Source: JAERML01 sp035687895
GTDB lineage: Bacteria; Bacteroidota; Ignavibacteria; UBA10030; UBA6906
NCBI GenBank assembly: GCA_035687895.1
Contig: DASRUE010000114.1
Coordinates: 1 to 13,670 of the forward strand
Direction: 5' to 3'
Length of the DNA stretch: 13,670 nt
Made by a program: the position numbers and the translations under genes. Numbering within the stretch: position 1 is the stretch's first letter; every line of letters starts with the position of its first letter. The notes below the pieces were generated by a model. That model ran no database searches. It was not told where the DNA came from and worked only from the letters and a program-made list of their open reading frames with translations. Shown piece after piece: positions 1 through 7,391 of the stretch.

Positions 1-718
1 GAACGTCGGATACCATGCAGCGAAGTTCCTGCAAGAGGGTGGCGTACTCATCGTCGGGCTCGCCGAGTACGAGGGGGCAATTCACAATCCCGTCGGACTT
101 GACGTCGAGGCAGTCTTCAAGCATCGTAAGGATACCCGGTCGATCCTCAACTTCCCGGGCGCCAGGAATATCATGAAGACGGGCGAGGCGTTGGAGCTTG
201 ATTGCGACATCCTCGTTCCATCCGCACTCGAAAAGCAGATCACGGCAGACAATGCTCCACGCATCAAGGCAAAGATCATTGGAGAGGGCGCCAATGGTCC
301 CACGACCACGGACGCGGAAGAGATCCTGGTGAAAAGGGGGATTATGGTTCTTCCCGACATGTACCTGAACGCCGGCGGCGTCACCGTCTCCTACTTCGAA
401 TGGCTCAAGAACCTGCAGCACGTCCGGATGGGGAGAATGGGAAAGCGGTTCATGGAAACATCCACCTCCCAGTTGATCTCCACGATCGAGCGGACGACGG
501 GCAAGTCCCTGACCGAGAGGGAAAAGCAGATTCTCTCACACGGTCCGGACGAAGTAGATCTCGTGAACTCCGGTCTGGAAGACACCATGATCAACGCGTA
601 CAATGAGATCCATGATATCTGGAAGGAACGGAGTGGTATCGACCTCCGGACAGCGGCCTTCATCAGCTCGATCAACAAGATTGCCACCTCCTACACGGAG
701 CTTGGCATTTTCCCGTAA
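1..718 (+). CDS. Glutamate dehydrogenase, animal-mitochondrial-like class, C-terminal part (5' end outside window)
   Basis: Hexameric Glu/Leu/Phe/Val dehydrogenase, which interconverts glutamate and 2-oxoglutarate plus ammonia using NAD(P). Only the last 238 residues are present; the reading frame is open from base 2, and the catalytic N-terminal half lies upstream of the window. The fragment begins in the Rossmann glycine motif (NVGYHAAKFL). It continues through the family core (ILVPSALEKQIT, then EGANGPTT, then GVTVSYFEWLKN). After HVRMGR comes an insertion of about 40 residues ending at DLVNSGL, followed by a C-terminus reading GIDLRTAAFISSINKI. From memory, human GLUD1 has matching landmarks (HVSYGR, DIVHSGL, GLDLRTAAYVNAIEKV) around its antenna, so this is closer to the animal class than to GdhA or the third GDH here. 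The gene ends 18 bases before a hairpin terminator. Cofactor preference cannot be decided from the fragment. Confidence 0.93.
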   Translation, partial: NVGYHAAKFLQEGGVLIVGLAEYEGAIHNPVGLDVEAVFKHRKDTRSILNFPGARNIMKTGEALELDCDILVPSALEKQITADNAPRIKAKIIGEGANGPTTTDAEEILVKRGIMVLPDMYLNAGGVTVSYFEWLKNLQHVRMGRMGKRFMETSTSQLISTIERTTGKSLTEREKQILSHGPDEVDLVNSGLEDTMINAYNEIHDIWKERSGIDLRTAAFISSINKIATSYTELGIFP

Positions 719-736
719 CCCGGGTAATCTCTGCTG

Positions 737-772
737 ACGGCAAGGGGACTCTTTCCCCTGCCGTTTCTCTTT
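737..772 (+). terminator. Rho-independent terminator after the first GDH gene
   Basis: Left arm ACGGCAAGGGG (737-747) pairs with right arm CCCCTGCCGT (755-764) with one bulged A, a 7-base loop, and a following run TTTCTCTTT. It separates the first GDH from gdhA, so gdhA probably has its own promoter in 773-884, where I see no convincing -35/-10 pair. Confidence 0.8.
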
Positions 773-897
773 CCGCAGGAGATGCAATGACGCCTTCAAC
801 TCTCAGTATCTCATGTTCCCGGACACGTCACGTCCAGATGCATCGTGCAGAAAAATGAGGGACCACACACCCACCAAACTCTTCAGGAGGATCGACA

Positions 898-2265
898 ATG
901 TACATGCCCAATTATGTCACGAGTCTCATCACACACGTCAAAGCAAAGAATCCGAACGAGCCTGAGTTCCATCAGGCGGTCCAGGAGGTGGTTGAATCAC
1001 TAAGCCTCGTTCTTGAGCGCTATCCCGAATACCGCGCTGCTCGTATCCTCGAACGTATCGTGGAGCCGGAACGAGTGATCATGTTCCGCGTCCCCTGGAT
1101 GGACGATCAGGGAGAGATCCATGTCAACCGTGGATTCCGGATTGAGATGAATAGCGCGATCGGACCATACAAGGGCGGGCTCCGCTTTCACCCGTCGGTC
1201 ACTCTCGGCATTCTCAAATTTCTCGCCTTCGAGCAGGTCTTCAAGAACAGCCTTACAACCCTGCCCATGGGAGGCGGTAAAGGCGGCTCCGACTTTGACC
1301 CAAAGGGGAAAAGCGACAATGAAGTGATGCGGTTCTGCCAGAGCTTCATGACGGAACTCTTCCGGCACATCGGACCTGACACGGATGTTCCCGCTGGTGA
1401 TATCGGTGTTGGCGGACGGGAGATCGGGTTCCTGTTCGGACAGTACAAACGCCTGAAGAATGAATTCACGGGCGTGCTCACAGGAAAAGGACTCAATTGG
1501 GGCGGCTCGCTTATCCGAACGGAGGCAACCGGTTATGGGGCCGTCTACTTTGCAGCGGAGATGCTTGCCACGCGAGGTCAGACACTTGAAGGAAAGATTT
1601 GTCTCGTCTCCGGCAGCGGCAATGTGGCCCAATACACTGTGGAGAAGATCAACCAACTCGGTGCAAAAGCCGTGACTCTTTCCGACTCCACAGGCTACAT
1701 CTACGACCCACAGGGCATCGATGCGAAGAAACTTGCCTTCATCATGGAATTGAAGAACGTGCGTCGAGGCAGGATTAAGGAGTACGCGGATGAGTTCAAG
1801 GATGTTATCTACAAGCCGCTCGATCCTTCGATGGAGCACAATCCTCTGTGGGACCACAAAGCACAGTGTGCATTCCCGAGCGCCACGCAGAATGAGATCA
1901 ACGCAAAGGACGCTCAGAATCTTTTGAAGAACGGCGTCTACGTCGTCTCCGAAGGCGCGAACATGCCAACCACACTGGATGGCGTGAAAATCTTCCTCGA
2001 TGCCGGCATCCTGTACGCGCCGGGCAAAGCCGCAAATGCCGGTGGTGTGGCGACGTCAGGATTGGAAATGGCACAGAACAGCATGCGACTCCCCTGGACT
2101 CGCGAAGAAGTCGACAACCGTCTACATCTGATCATGAAGAGCATTCACAAGACATGCGTGGAGGTTGCCGACAGATTCGGCACGCCAGGCAACTACGTGA
2201 ACGGCGCCAACATCGGTGGCTTCCTCAAGGTCGCAGATGCGATGATTGACCAAGGGCTGGTCTGA
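898..2265 (+). CDS. gdhA: NADP-type glutamate dehydrogenase GdhA
   Basis: Anabolic-type GDH that assimilates ammonia by reductive amination of 2-oxoglutarate in the cytoplasm. The 455 residues match the E. coli-type hexameric enzyme (about 447). Visible landmarks are the substrate-binding loop GPYKGGLRF with Lys92, the loop LPMGGGKGGSDFDPKGKS with catalytic Lys128, PAGDIGVGGRE with catalytic Asp168, GKGLNWGGSLIRTEATGYG (197-214), and the Rossmann motif SGSGNVAQYT (238-247). The start is ATG 898, seven bases after a perfect AGGAGG (885-890); ATG 904 would be too far from it. The gene lies between terminators on both sides, so it is likely monocistronic. NADP use is inferred from class membership. 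Its position between two other GDH classes suggests a division of labour between assimilation and catabolism. Confidence 0.96.
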   Translation: MYMPNYVTSLITHVKAKNPNEPEFHQAVQEVVESLSLVLERYPEYRAARILERIVEPERVIMFRVPWMDDQGEIHVNRGFRIEMNSAIGPYKGGLRFHPSVTLGILKFLAFEQVFKNSLTTLPMGGGKGGSDFDPKGKSDNEVMRFCQSFMTELFRHIGPDTDVPAGDIGVGGREIGFLFGQYKRLKNEFTGVLTGKGLNWGGSLIRTEATGYGAVYFAAEMLATRGQTLEGKICLVSGSGNVAQYTVEKINQLGAKAVTLSDSTGYIYDPQGIDAKKLAFIMELKNVRRGRIKEYADEFKDVIYKPLDPSMEHNPLWDHKAQCAFPSATQNEINAKDAQNLLKNGVYVVSEGANMPTTLDGVKIFLDAGILYAPGKAANAGGVATSGLEMAQNSMRLPWTREEVDNRLHLIMKSIHKTCVEVADRFGTPGNYVNGANIGGFLKVADAMIDQGLV

Positions 2266-2287
2266 TTCCCTGAGCAATAGAACAGAC

Positions 2288-2317
2288 GGGGTGGCGATGA
2301 GCCACCCCTTTCGTTAT
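2288..2317 (+). terminator. Rho-independent terminator after gdhA
   Basis: A perfect 8-bp stem, GGGGTGGC (2288-2295) with GCCACCCC (2301-2308), closes a 5-base loop and is followed by TTTCGTTATCTT. It isolates gdhA from the downstream receiver/PPDK_N operon. Confidence 0.85.
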
Positions 2318-2372
2318 CTTCAGGTGAAGAGCCTTCAGAAGCTGTCATAAAACCGAAGAGTTGAACTGACGG

Positions 2373-5300
2373 ATGGCAACCGAACCTGTAAAATCATCCT
2401 TTGATTTCGATCCCTTCTGGGTGGAGCACGGCTATGGAACCCGGTTCCAGGGCTTCCAGAACCTGATGCGTCTCCGCGTCAGGGATGTGCTGCTAGTGTC
2501 GAGTTTATACGATCTCTACCTCTTTGAAGAAGATGGCCGTCTGTACGAGCTCATCCGGAATGAGTACCAAGGGCTCCACCTCAGCCACTCCCCCGAGCTG
2601 ACCCGTGTTTCGAGCGGCAAGGAGGCCATCGCCCTCGCCGGCGAAGAGAAACGCTTCGACCTGATCATCACCACGCTCCACATCGAGGACATGAATGCCC
2701 TCAAGTTTGCCCGGATGGTACGAGAAGCAGGATTGGATGTCCCCATCGTTCTCCTCGCCTACGACAACCGTGAACTGAAGGAACTTCTCACCCACCACGA
2801 CACGTCGGTCTTCGACAAGATCTTCATCTGGCAGGGGGATTACCGGCTCATCATCGCCATCATCAAACACATCGAGGACAAGCTTAACGTCGACCACGAC
2901 ACGCGCATCGTCGGCGTCCAGTCCATCATCCTCATCGAAGACAACGTCCGGTACTACTCCTCCTTCCTCCCGATGATCTATTCGGAGATCCTCAAGCAGT
3001 CACAGCGTCTCATCCTCGAAGGGATCAATCTCTCTCACCGCTATCTCCGGATGCGGGCGCGGCCAAAGATCCTGTTGTGCTCCACCTATGAGGAAGCGTG
3101 GGACTATTTCCAGAAGTACGAGGAGTACATCCTTGGAGTTATTTCCGACATTGATTTTGCTCGGGGAGGCCAGCCGGACCCGCGCGCGGGCATCGAGTTT
3201 TCCAAAAATGTGAAAGCACGCCATCCGGACATCGCGATCCTCCTACAATCCACAACCTCAGAATACGAGGGGCAGGCCCGGATGCTGGGAGCAACATTCC
3301 TTCTCAAGGATTCCCCCACCCTGCTGAACGACCTCCGGCAGTTCATGATCCACTTCTTCAGTTTCGGTGACTTCGTGTTTCGCACCGCGGACGGTACGGA
3401 AGTCGGCAGAGCTTCGGATCTGAAGTCGCTGGAGTATGAGTTGCAGTTCGTTCCGGACGAGAGCATCCGTTTCCACGGGGAGCGCAATCACTTTTCCAAC
3501 TGGCTGAAAGCGCGGACGGAGTTCTGGCTCGCCCATAAGTTGCGTCCTCGCAAGGTTTCGGACTATCCTTCCACTGCAGCATTGCGTGAAGACCTCATCT
3601 CCACCCTGCGCGAATACCGCCGCCTTCGTCAGCGTGGCATCATCACGGAATTTTCCAAAGAGACATTCATCCCTTCCAGCAGTTTCGCCCGCATCGGAGG
3701 AGGATCGCTCGGGGGAAAAGCGCGAGGTCTCGGCTTTGTCAATATCCTCATCAACAACTACAATGTACGTGACCGGTTTGAAGACGTACAGATCGAGGTC
3801 CCTCCCGCCGTCGTCCTGGGTACGGATATATTTGATCAGTTTGTGGATGAGAACGAGCTGCGGAGTTTCGCGCTGAGCTCGACCGATGATGCTGAGATCA
3901 CCCGTCGGTTTCTCGATGCAAAGAAGTTCCCGGAAAACGTCCTCGGCGAGCTGGCAGCTTTTCTTGACTTGATTAAGGATCCGCTTGCCGTGCGTTCTTC
4001 CAGTCTGCTCGAGGATTCCCAGTACCATCCGTTTGCGGGAGTCTACGAGACGTACATGATCCCGAACAACAACCAGAATCCCTTCGTCCGGTTGAGCGAG
4101 CTCGTCACAAGCATCAAACGGGTCTACGCATCAACGTTCTATCAATCCGCAAAGGACTATATCAAGGTCACATCGTACCGACTCGAAGAAGAGAAGATGG
4201 CGGTGATTATTCAGAAGATGGTCGGTGCGCCCCATGAAAACAGGTTCTATCCGGACTTCTCCGGCGTGGCCAAGTCATACAATTTCTACCCCATCGAGCC
4301 GCAGCAGTCGTTTGACGGTATTGTCTCCGCAGCGCTGGGACTCGGTAAGACCATTGTGGATGGCGGACTCACTGTCCGTTTCTGTCCGAAGTACCCGAAC
4401 CATCTCCTACAGTTCTACTCAACGGAAGAGACGCTGAATAACAATCAGAGCGAGTTCTTCGCTCTCCAGCTCGACGGGAAAGTGGACGAAGAGGCAACGA
4501 CGCAGGATACCCTGGTAAAGAAGTACGGCCTGAATGTCGCGGAACGGGATGGAACCCTTGCGCTGGTAGGCTCAACCTACTCTCCGGAAAATGACATTGT
4601 GCGTGATGGTATTGCCCGAAGCGGCACCCGGCTGGTCACGTTTGCACCGATCCTGAGAACCAAGATCTTTCCGCTCCCACAGATTCTTGAACTCTTGCTC
4701 GATATGGGGACGTGGGGTATGGGGACTCCAGTGGAGATCGAGTTTGCGGTTAGCATGTCTCCCCTCCCGGGTAAGCCCCGCGAGTTTGGACTTCTGCAGA
4801 TGAGGCCGCTGGTACTGAGCCGTGAAATGGAAGAACTGAATCTTGACGACATCGACCCTGCCCAGGTGATTTGCACGAGTCACCAGGTGCTTGGGAACGG
4901 CGTTAGCAACGACCTCCGCGACATCGTGATCGTGGATATCCACAGCTTTGAGCGCTCGAAAACACAGGATATAGCAAAGGAAGTGAGTCGGTTTAATGAG
5001 ACACTCGTCTCACAGAACCGCCCGTACCTCCTGATCGGCCTCGGACGGTGGGGTACACTCGACCCGTGGCTGGGCATCCCGATCAAGTGGGACCAGATCT
5101 CCGGCGCGCGCACCATCGTCGAATCAGGATTCAAAGATATTGATGTGACGCCGTCGCAGGGATCCCACTTTTTCCAGAACATCACGTCGTTCATGGTTGG
5201 ATATTTCACGATCAACTCCAGAGTGAAAGAAGGATTTGTGGATTGGGAATGGCTGCTGAACCGTGAGCCGATTGAAGCGAAGGTATACACACGCCACCTG

Positions 5301-5396
5301 CAGTTCGAGCACCCGTTGGTGGTGAAGATCAACGGTCATCAGCACAGGGGCGTCATTCTGAAACCGGAGGAGCCGCGTGACGAACGAAGAATCTAA
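2373..5396 (+). CDS. Tandem receiver domains fused to a PEP/pyruvate-binding (PPDK_N) ATP-grasp domain
   Basis: A 1007-residue putative cytoplasmic signalling or phosphotransfer protein. Residues about 38-170 form a receiver-like fold in which the phospho-acceptor position holds Thr (DLIITTLHIEDM; about Thr101), so it is degenerate. Residues about 183-330 look like an intact receiver: acidic pair Glu189/Asp190, phospho-acceptor Asp259 (ISDIDF), Thr294/295 and Lys312. Residues about 437-820 are a PPDK_N module: glycine loop GGGSLGGKARGLGF (442-455), LAVRSSSLLEDS (538-549), ALGLGKTIVDGG (654-665), Glu790 and LLQMRPL (807-813). I find neither the swivelling phosphohistidine signature nor a PEP/pyruvate TIM barrel, so it is unlikely to be a standard PEP synthase or PPDK. 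The last 180 residues form an additional conserved-looking domain (GLGRWG, then SQGSHFFQNITSF). The start has no strong Shine-Dalgarno, but the N-terminus reads straight into the fold. Its 3' end overlaps the next gene by 20 bases. The function is unknown to me; regulation of the coupled GDH is inference. Confidence 0.88.
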   Translation: MATEPVKSSFDFDPFWVEHGYGTRFQGFQNLMRLRVRDVLLVSSLYDLYLFEEDGRLYELIRNEYQGLHLSHSPELTRVSSGKEAIALAGEEKRFDLIITTLHIEDMNALKFARMVREAGLDVPIVLLAYDNRELKELLTHHDTSVFDKIFIWQGDYRLIIAIIKHIEDKLNVDHDTRIVGVQSIILIEDNVRYYSSFLPMIYSEILKQSQRLILEGINLSHRYLRMRARPKILLCSTYEEAWDYFQKYEEYILGVISDIDFARGGQPDPRAGIEFSKNVKARHPDIAILLQSTTSEYEGQARMLGATFLLKDSPTLLNDLRQFMIHFFSFGDFVFRTADGTEVGRASDLKSLEYELQFVPDESIRFHGERNHFSNWLKARTEFWLAHKLRPRKVSDYPSTAALREDLISTLREYRRLRQRGIITEFSKETFIPSSSFARIGGGSLGGKARGLGFVNILINNYNVRDRFEDVQIEVPPAVVLGTDIFDQFVDENELRSFALSSTDDAEITRRFLDAKKFPENVLGELAAFLDLIKDPLAVRSSSLLEDSQYHPFAGVYETYMIPNNNQNPFVRLSELVTSIKRVYASTFYQSAKDYIKVTSYRLEEEKMAVIIQKMVGAPHENRFYPDFSGVAKSYNFYPIEPQQSFDGIVSAALGLGKTIVDGGLTVRFCPKYPNHLLQFYSTEETLNNNQSEFFALQLDGKVDEEATTQDTLVKKYGLNVAERDGTLALVGSTYSPENDIVRDGIARSGTRLVTFAPILRTKIFPLPQILELLLDMGTWGMGTPVEIEFAVSMSPLPGKPREFGLLQMRPLVLSREMEELNLDDIDPAQVICTSHQVLGNGVSNDLRDIVIVDIHSFERSKTQDIAKEVSRFNETLVSQNRPYLLIGLGRWGTLDPWLGIPIKWDQISGARTIVESGFKDIDVTPSQGSHFFQNITSFMVGYFTINSRVKEGFVDWEWLLNREPIEAKVYTRHLQFEHPLVVKINGHQHRGVILKPEEPRDERRI

Positions 5397-5580
5397 GCCG
5401 AAGGATATCTACGAGGCGTGCCCTCACTGCGGAGGGCTGCTCAGCCCCTGGGAGCAGGTGTTGCTCAGTGTCGACCGCGCTTTGATGTGCAAACGTTGCT
5501 GGTACCCGATTTTGCTGGACGTCCAGGGAAAAGAGGACGCAGACAAGAACAAACCATCACCAAAAGGACCCCGATCGTGA
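5377..5580 (+). CDS. Small zinc-ribbon protein (67 aa) in a GDH operon
   Basis: A 67-residue protein with two Cys pairs, CPHC (Cys15, Cys18) and CKRC (Cys38, Cys41), separated by 19 residues. This is the spacing of a single zinc ribbon, and a charged Lys-rich tail follows. It starts at GTG 5377, six bases after CGGAGG (5365-5370), inside the end of the receiver/PPDK_N gene. Its stop overlaps the next start in GTGA (5577-5580). Both overlaps and the good ribosome-binding site support a real, translationally coupled gene. I do not recognise a named family. An adaptor linking the upstream kinase-like protein to the downstream GDH is possible but not shown; it could equally bind nucleic acid. Confidence 0.78.
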   Translation: MTNEESKPKDIYEACPHCGGLLSPWEQVLLSVDRALMCKRCWYPILLDVQGKEDADKNKPSPKGPRS

Positions 5581-6824
5581 AATCGTACAACTCCTTTGAC
5601 GTCGCGCAACAACAGGTGTTGGAAGCCGCCCGGATACTGAATCTGGACGAAGCCACGACACAGCTGCTTCTCTGGCCGCAAAAAGAATTCAAGTTTACAT
5701 TGCCAATCAAAATGGACAACGGACAGACAAAGGTGTTCCATGGCTATCGGATTCAATACAACACTTCTCGCGGACCGGCCAAAGGTGGCATCCGGTTTCA
5801 TCCTGATGAAACCGTGGATACAATCCGTGCGCTCGCTGGATGGATGACGTGGAAAACTGCTGTGGTGGATCTCCCACTCGGCGGCGGCAAAGGCGGCGTT
5901 GTATGTGATCCGAGAAGGATGTCCCAGCGGGAGTTGGAAAATCTTTCCCGTGCCTACATCCGTGCAGTTGTCCAGAACATCGGCTCCGATAAGGATATCC
6001 CCGCCCCAGACGTCTACACAAATCCTCAGACGATGGCTTGGATGATGGACGAATACGAGACTCTTGTGCAGCGTCATCAACCGGGGGTTTTGACGGACAA
6101 GCCATTGCAGATCGGGGGAACCGAAGGAAGGCGCGATGCGACGGCCCGCGGAGGAGTGATTACCGTGCGTGAGGCCTGCAAAACTCTGGGGATTGATCCC
6201 GCCGGACCGTTTGCTATTCAAGGTTTCGGAAACGCCGGCCAGCGTGCAGCTTTGTTGCACGAAGAACTGTTGGGGGGCGGGACACTGATCGCGGTGTGCG
6301 ATTCACGTGGAGGAGTATACAATCCGAAAGGGCTGAACCCCCGAGACCTTGTAACATACAAGCTAAAGAACGGAACGGTCGTCGGCTTCCCGAATGCTGA
6401 GCCCATTCCCCGTGATTCCGTGTTGAGTCTTGAAGTGAGAATTCTGTACCCCGCAGCTCTTGAGAACTCTATCAACGAAACCAATGCCCAAAATATCAAG
6501 GCAAGAATAGTATGCGAGCTGGCCAACGGGCCAACAACACCAGAGGCGGATCTCATTTTGTACGGAAAAGGGATCCACGTCATCCCCGACATACTCGCCA
6601 GCGCCGGAGGTGTGACCGTTTCGTATTTCGAGATGGTGCAGGACAGTTACTCGTACTTTTGGGATGAGAAGCTTGTCCACGAGCGTCTCGATCAAAAACT
6701 ATCGAAGGCATATCATACGGTCCAGGAGGCTATCAGGGAAAAGAAGGTGCACCCGCGCCTTGCCGCCATGGTTGTCGGCGTCGCCCGAGTGGCCGAAGCG
6801 TGCAAGCTCCGCGGGTGGGTTTGA
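5577..6824 (+). CDS. Glutamate dehydrogenase, archaeal/RocG-like class, last gene of a coupled operon
   Basis: A 415-residue hexameric GDH, the usual length for the RocG/GudB and Thermococcales type. Visible motifs are GYRIQYNTSRGPAKGGIRFH with Lys69, LPLGGGKGGVVCDP with catalytic Lys105, PAPDVYTN with catalytic Asp145, the Rossmann loop GFGNAG (216-221), and an acidic residue after the second strand (CDSRGG, Asp242) that favours NAD. A catabolic or reversible glutamate deamination role is therefore likely. I place the start at GTG 5577, which overlaps the stop of the zinc-ribbon gene as GTGA and sits eight bases after AAGGA (5564-5568). The protein then begins MKSYNSFDVAQQQVLE, which matches the family's usual N-terminus. 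An ATG at 5418 is in frame, but the extra 53 residues are only an out-of-frame reading of the zinc-ribbon gene. A strong terminator follows. Confidence 0.95.
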   Translation: MKSYNSFDVAQQQVLEAARILNLDEATTQLLLWPQKEFKFTLPIKMDNGQTKVFHGYRIQYNTSRGPAKGGIRFHPDETVDTIRALAGWMTWKTAVVDLPLGGGKGGVVCDPRRMSQRELENLSRAYIRAVVQNIGSDKDIPAPDVYTNPQTMAWMMDEYETLVQRHQPGVLTDKPLQIGGTEGRRDATARGGVITVREACKTLGIDPAGPFAIQGFGNAGQRAALLHEELLGGGTLIAVCDSRGGVYNPKGLNPRDLVTYKLKNGTVVGFPNAEPIPRDSVLSLEVRILYPAALENSINETNAQNIKARIVCELANGPTTPEADLILYGKGIHVIPDILASAGGVTVSYFEMVQDSYSYFWDEKLVHERLDQKLSKAYHTVQEAIREKKVHPRLAAMVVGVARVAEACKLRGWV

Positions 6825-6845
6825 GAGTCCCACCCCACAAACAAC

Positions 6846-6876
6846 AAAGGGCCCCCACAGGGAGCCCTTTTCTGTT
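6846..6876. terminator. Terminator between convergent operons, probably bidirectional
   Basis: AAAGGGC (6846-6852) pairs with GCCCTTT (6864-6870), and an inner CCC/GGG extends the stem past one mismatch. On the plus strand it is followed by TTTTCTGTTC; on the minus strand by TTTGTTGTTTG. It lies between the GDH operon end (6824, +) and the PEBP gene end (6896, -), so one hairpin can serve both. Confidence 0.8.
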
Positions 6877-6895
6877 CATAACCACATTTCCTACA

Positions 6896-7372
6896 TCATG
6901 GCTGATAAATCGCCACGAGTGTCGCTTGGTCGATCACCTTTCCTTTGATCTCTTTGTCGAACTGGCCGGGCGGCGAAATGGGACCTAGCAACAGTTCAGG
7001 AACATTCAAGGCATAGACGGTAACGAGATATTCGCGTGCGGAGGAGCCCTTGTGAATATCAGGACCGTCATACATCATATTACCATAGCGATTTCGCAAT
7101 TCACTACTCCCTGCCGGCAGCTTACGAAAAGCACCGGAGGCACCTTCCGGAATTCCCCTGGCAGAGTGTGAAATGTTCACGACAAGCCAGTGAACGGCTC
7201 TCTGCGCGCCGGGATCGTGATCAACTACGGACAAGACAAAGGATTTGGTCGTGGGGGGAACTTCACTCCACGAAATCGGCAGGGAGAGATTCTGACCACC
7301 GGGGACATTCTTGCTGGCGAACCTGGCGGGGATAAATTTGCCGCTCAACAGGGCTGGGCAAAACACTTTCAT
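6896..7372 (-). CDS. PEBP / YbhB-YbcL family (Raf kinase inhibitor-like) protein
   Basis: A 158-residue phosphatidylethanolamine-binding-protein fold. The N-terminus MKVFCPALLSGKFIPARF resembles bacterial YbhB-type proteins. The anion-pocket motifs are present: DHDPGA (51-56), then HWLVVNI (61-67), and YDGPDIHKG (101-109) followed by EYLVTVYAL. The His usually found just before the last motif is absent (SAREY). There is no signal peptide, so it is probably cytoplasmic. I chose ATG 7372; an in-frame TTG two codons upstream is possible but gives no better ribosome-binding site. The gene starts 19 bases after the response-regulator gene and is likely co-transcribed with it. The ligand and role of bacterial members are poorly known, so no specific function is claimed. 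Confidence 0.9.
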   Translation of the reverse strand: MKVFCPALLSGKFIPARFASKNVPGGQNLSLPISWSEVPPTTKSFVLSVVDHDPGAQRAVHWLVVNISHSARGIPEGASGAFRKLPAGSSELRNRYGNMMYDGPDIHKGSSAREYLVTVYALNVPELLLGPISPPGQFDKEIKGKVIDQATLVAIYQP

Positions 7373-7391
7373 AGGCAACTCGTCGGTTTTT

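Noticed and set aside
1000..1857. Long antisense open frame opposite gdhA (285 codons)
   Set aside because: It lies fully inside a clear GDH coding sequence and its product shows no recognisable domain, as expected of an antisense shadow.
3258..4028. Antisense open frame opposite the receiver/PPDK_N gene (256 codons)
   Set aside because: It is contained in a well-supported gene, with no domain or separate start signal.
5418..5576. A 53-residue N-terminal extension of the third GDH from ATG 5418
   Set aside because: It is the zinc-ribbon gene read in another frame, lacks similarity to GDH N-termini, and GTG 5577 has a ribosome-binding site and the expected N-terminal sequence.
5424..6260. 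Antisense open frame opposite the third GDH (278 codons)
   Set aside because: It is a shadow of a conserved coding sequence; the residues show no family resemblance.
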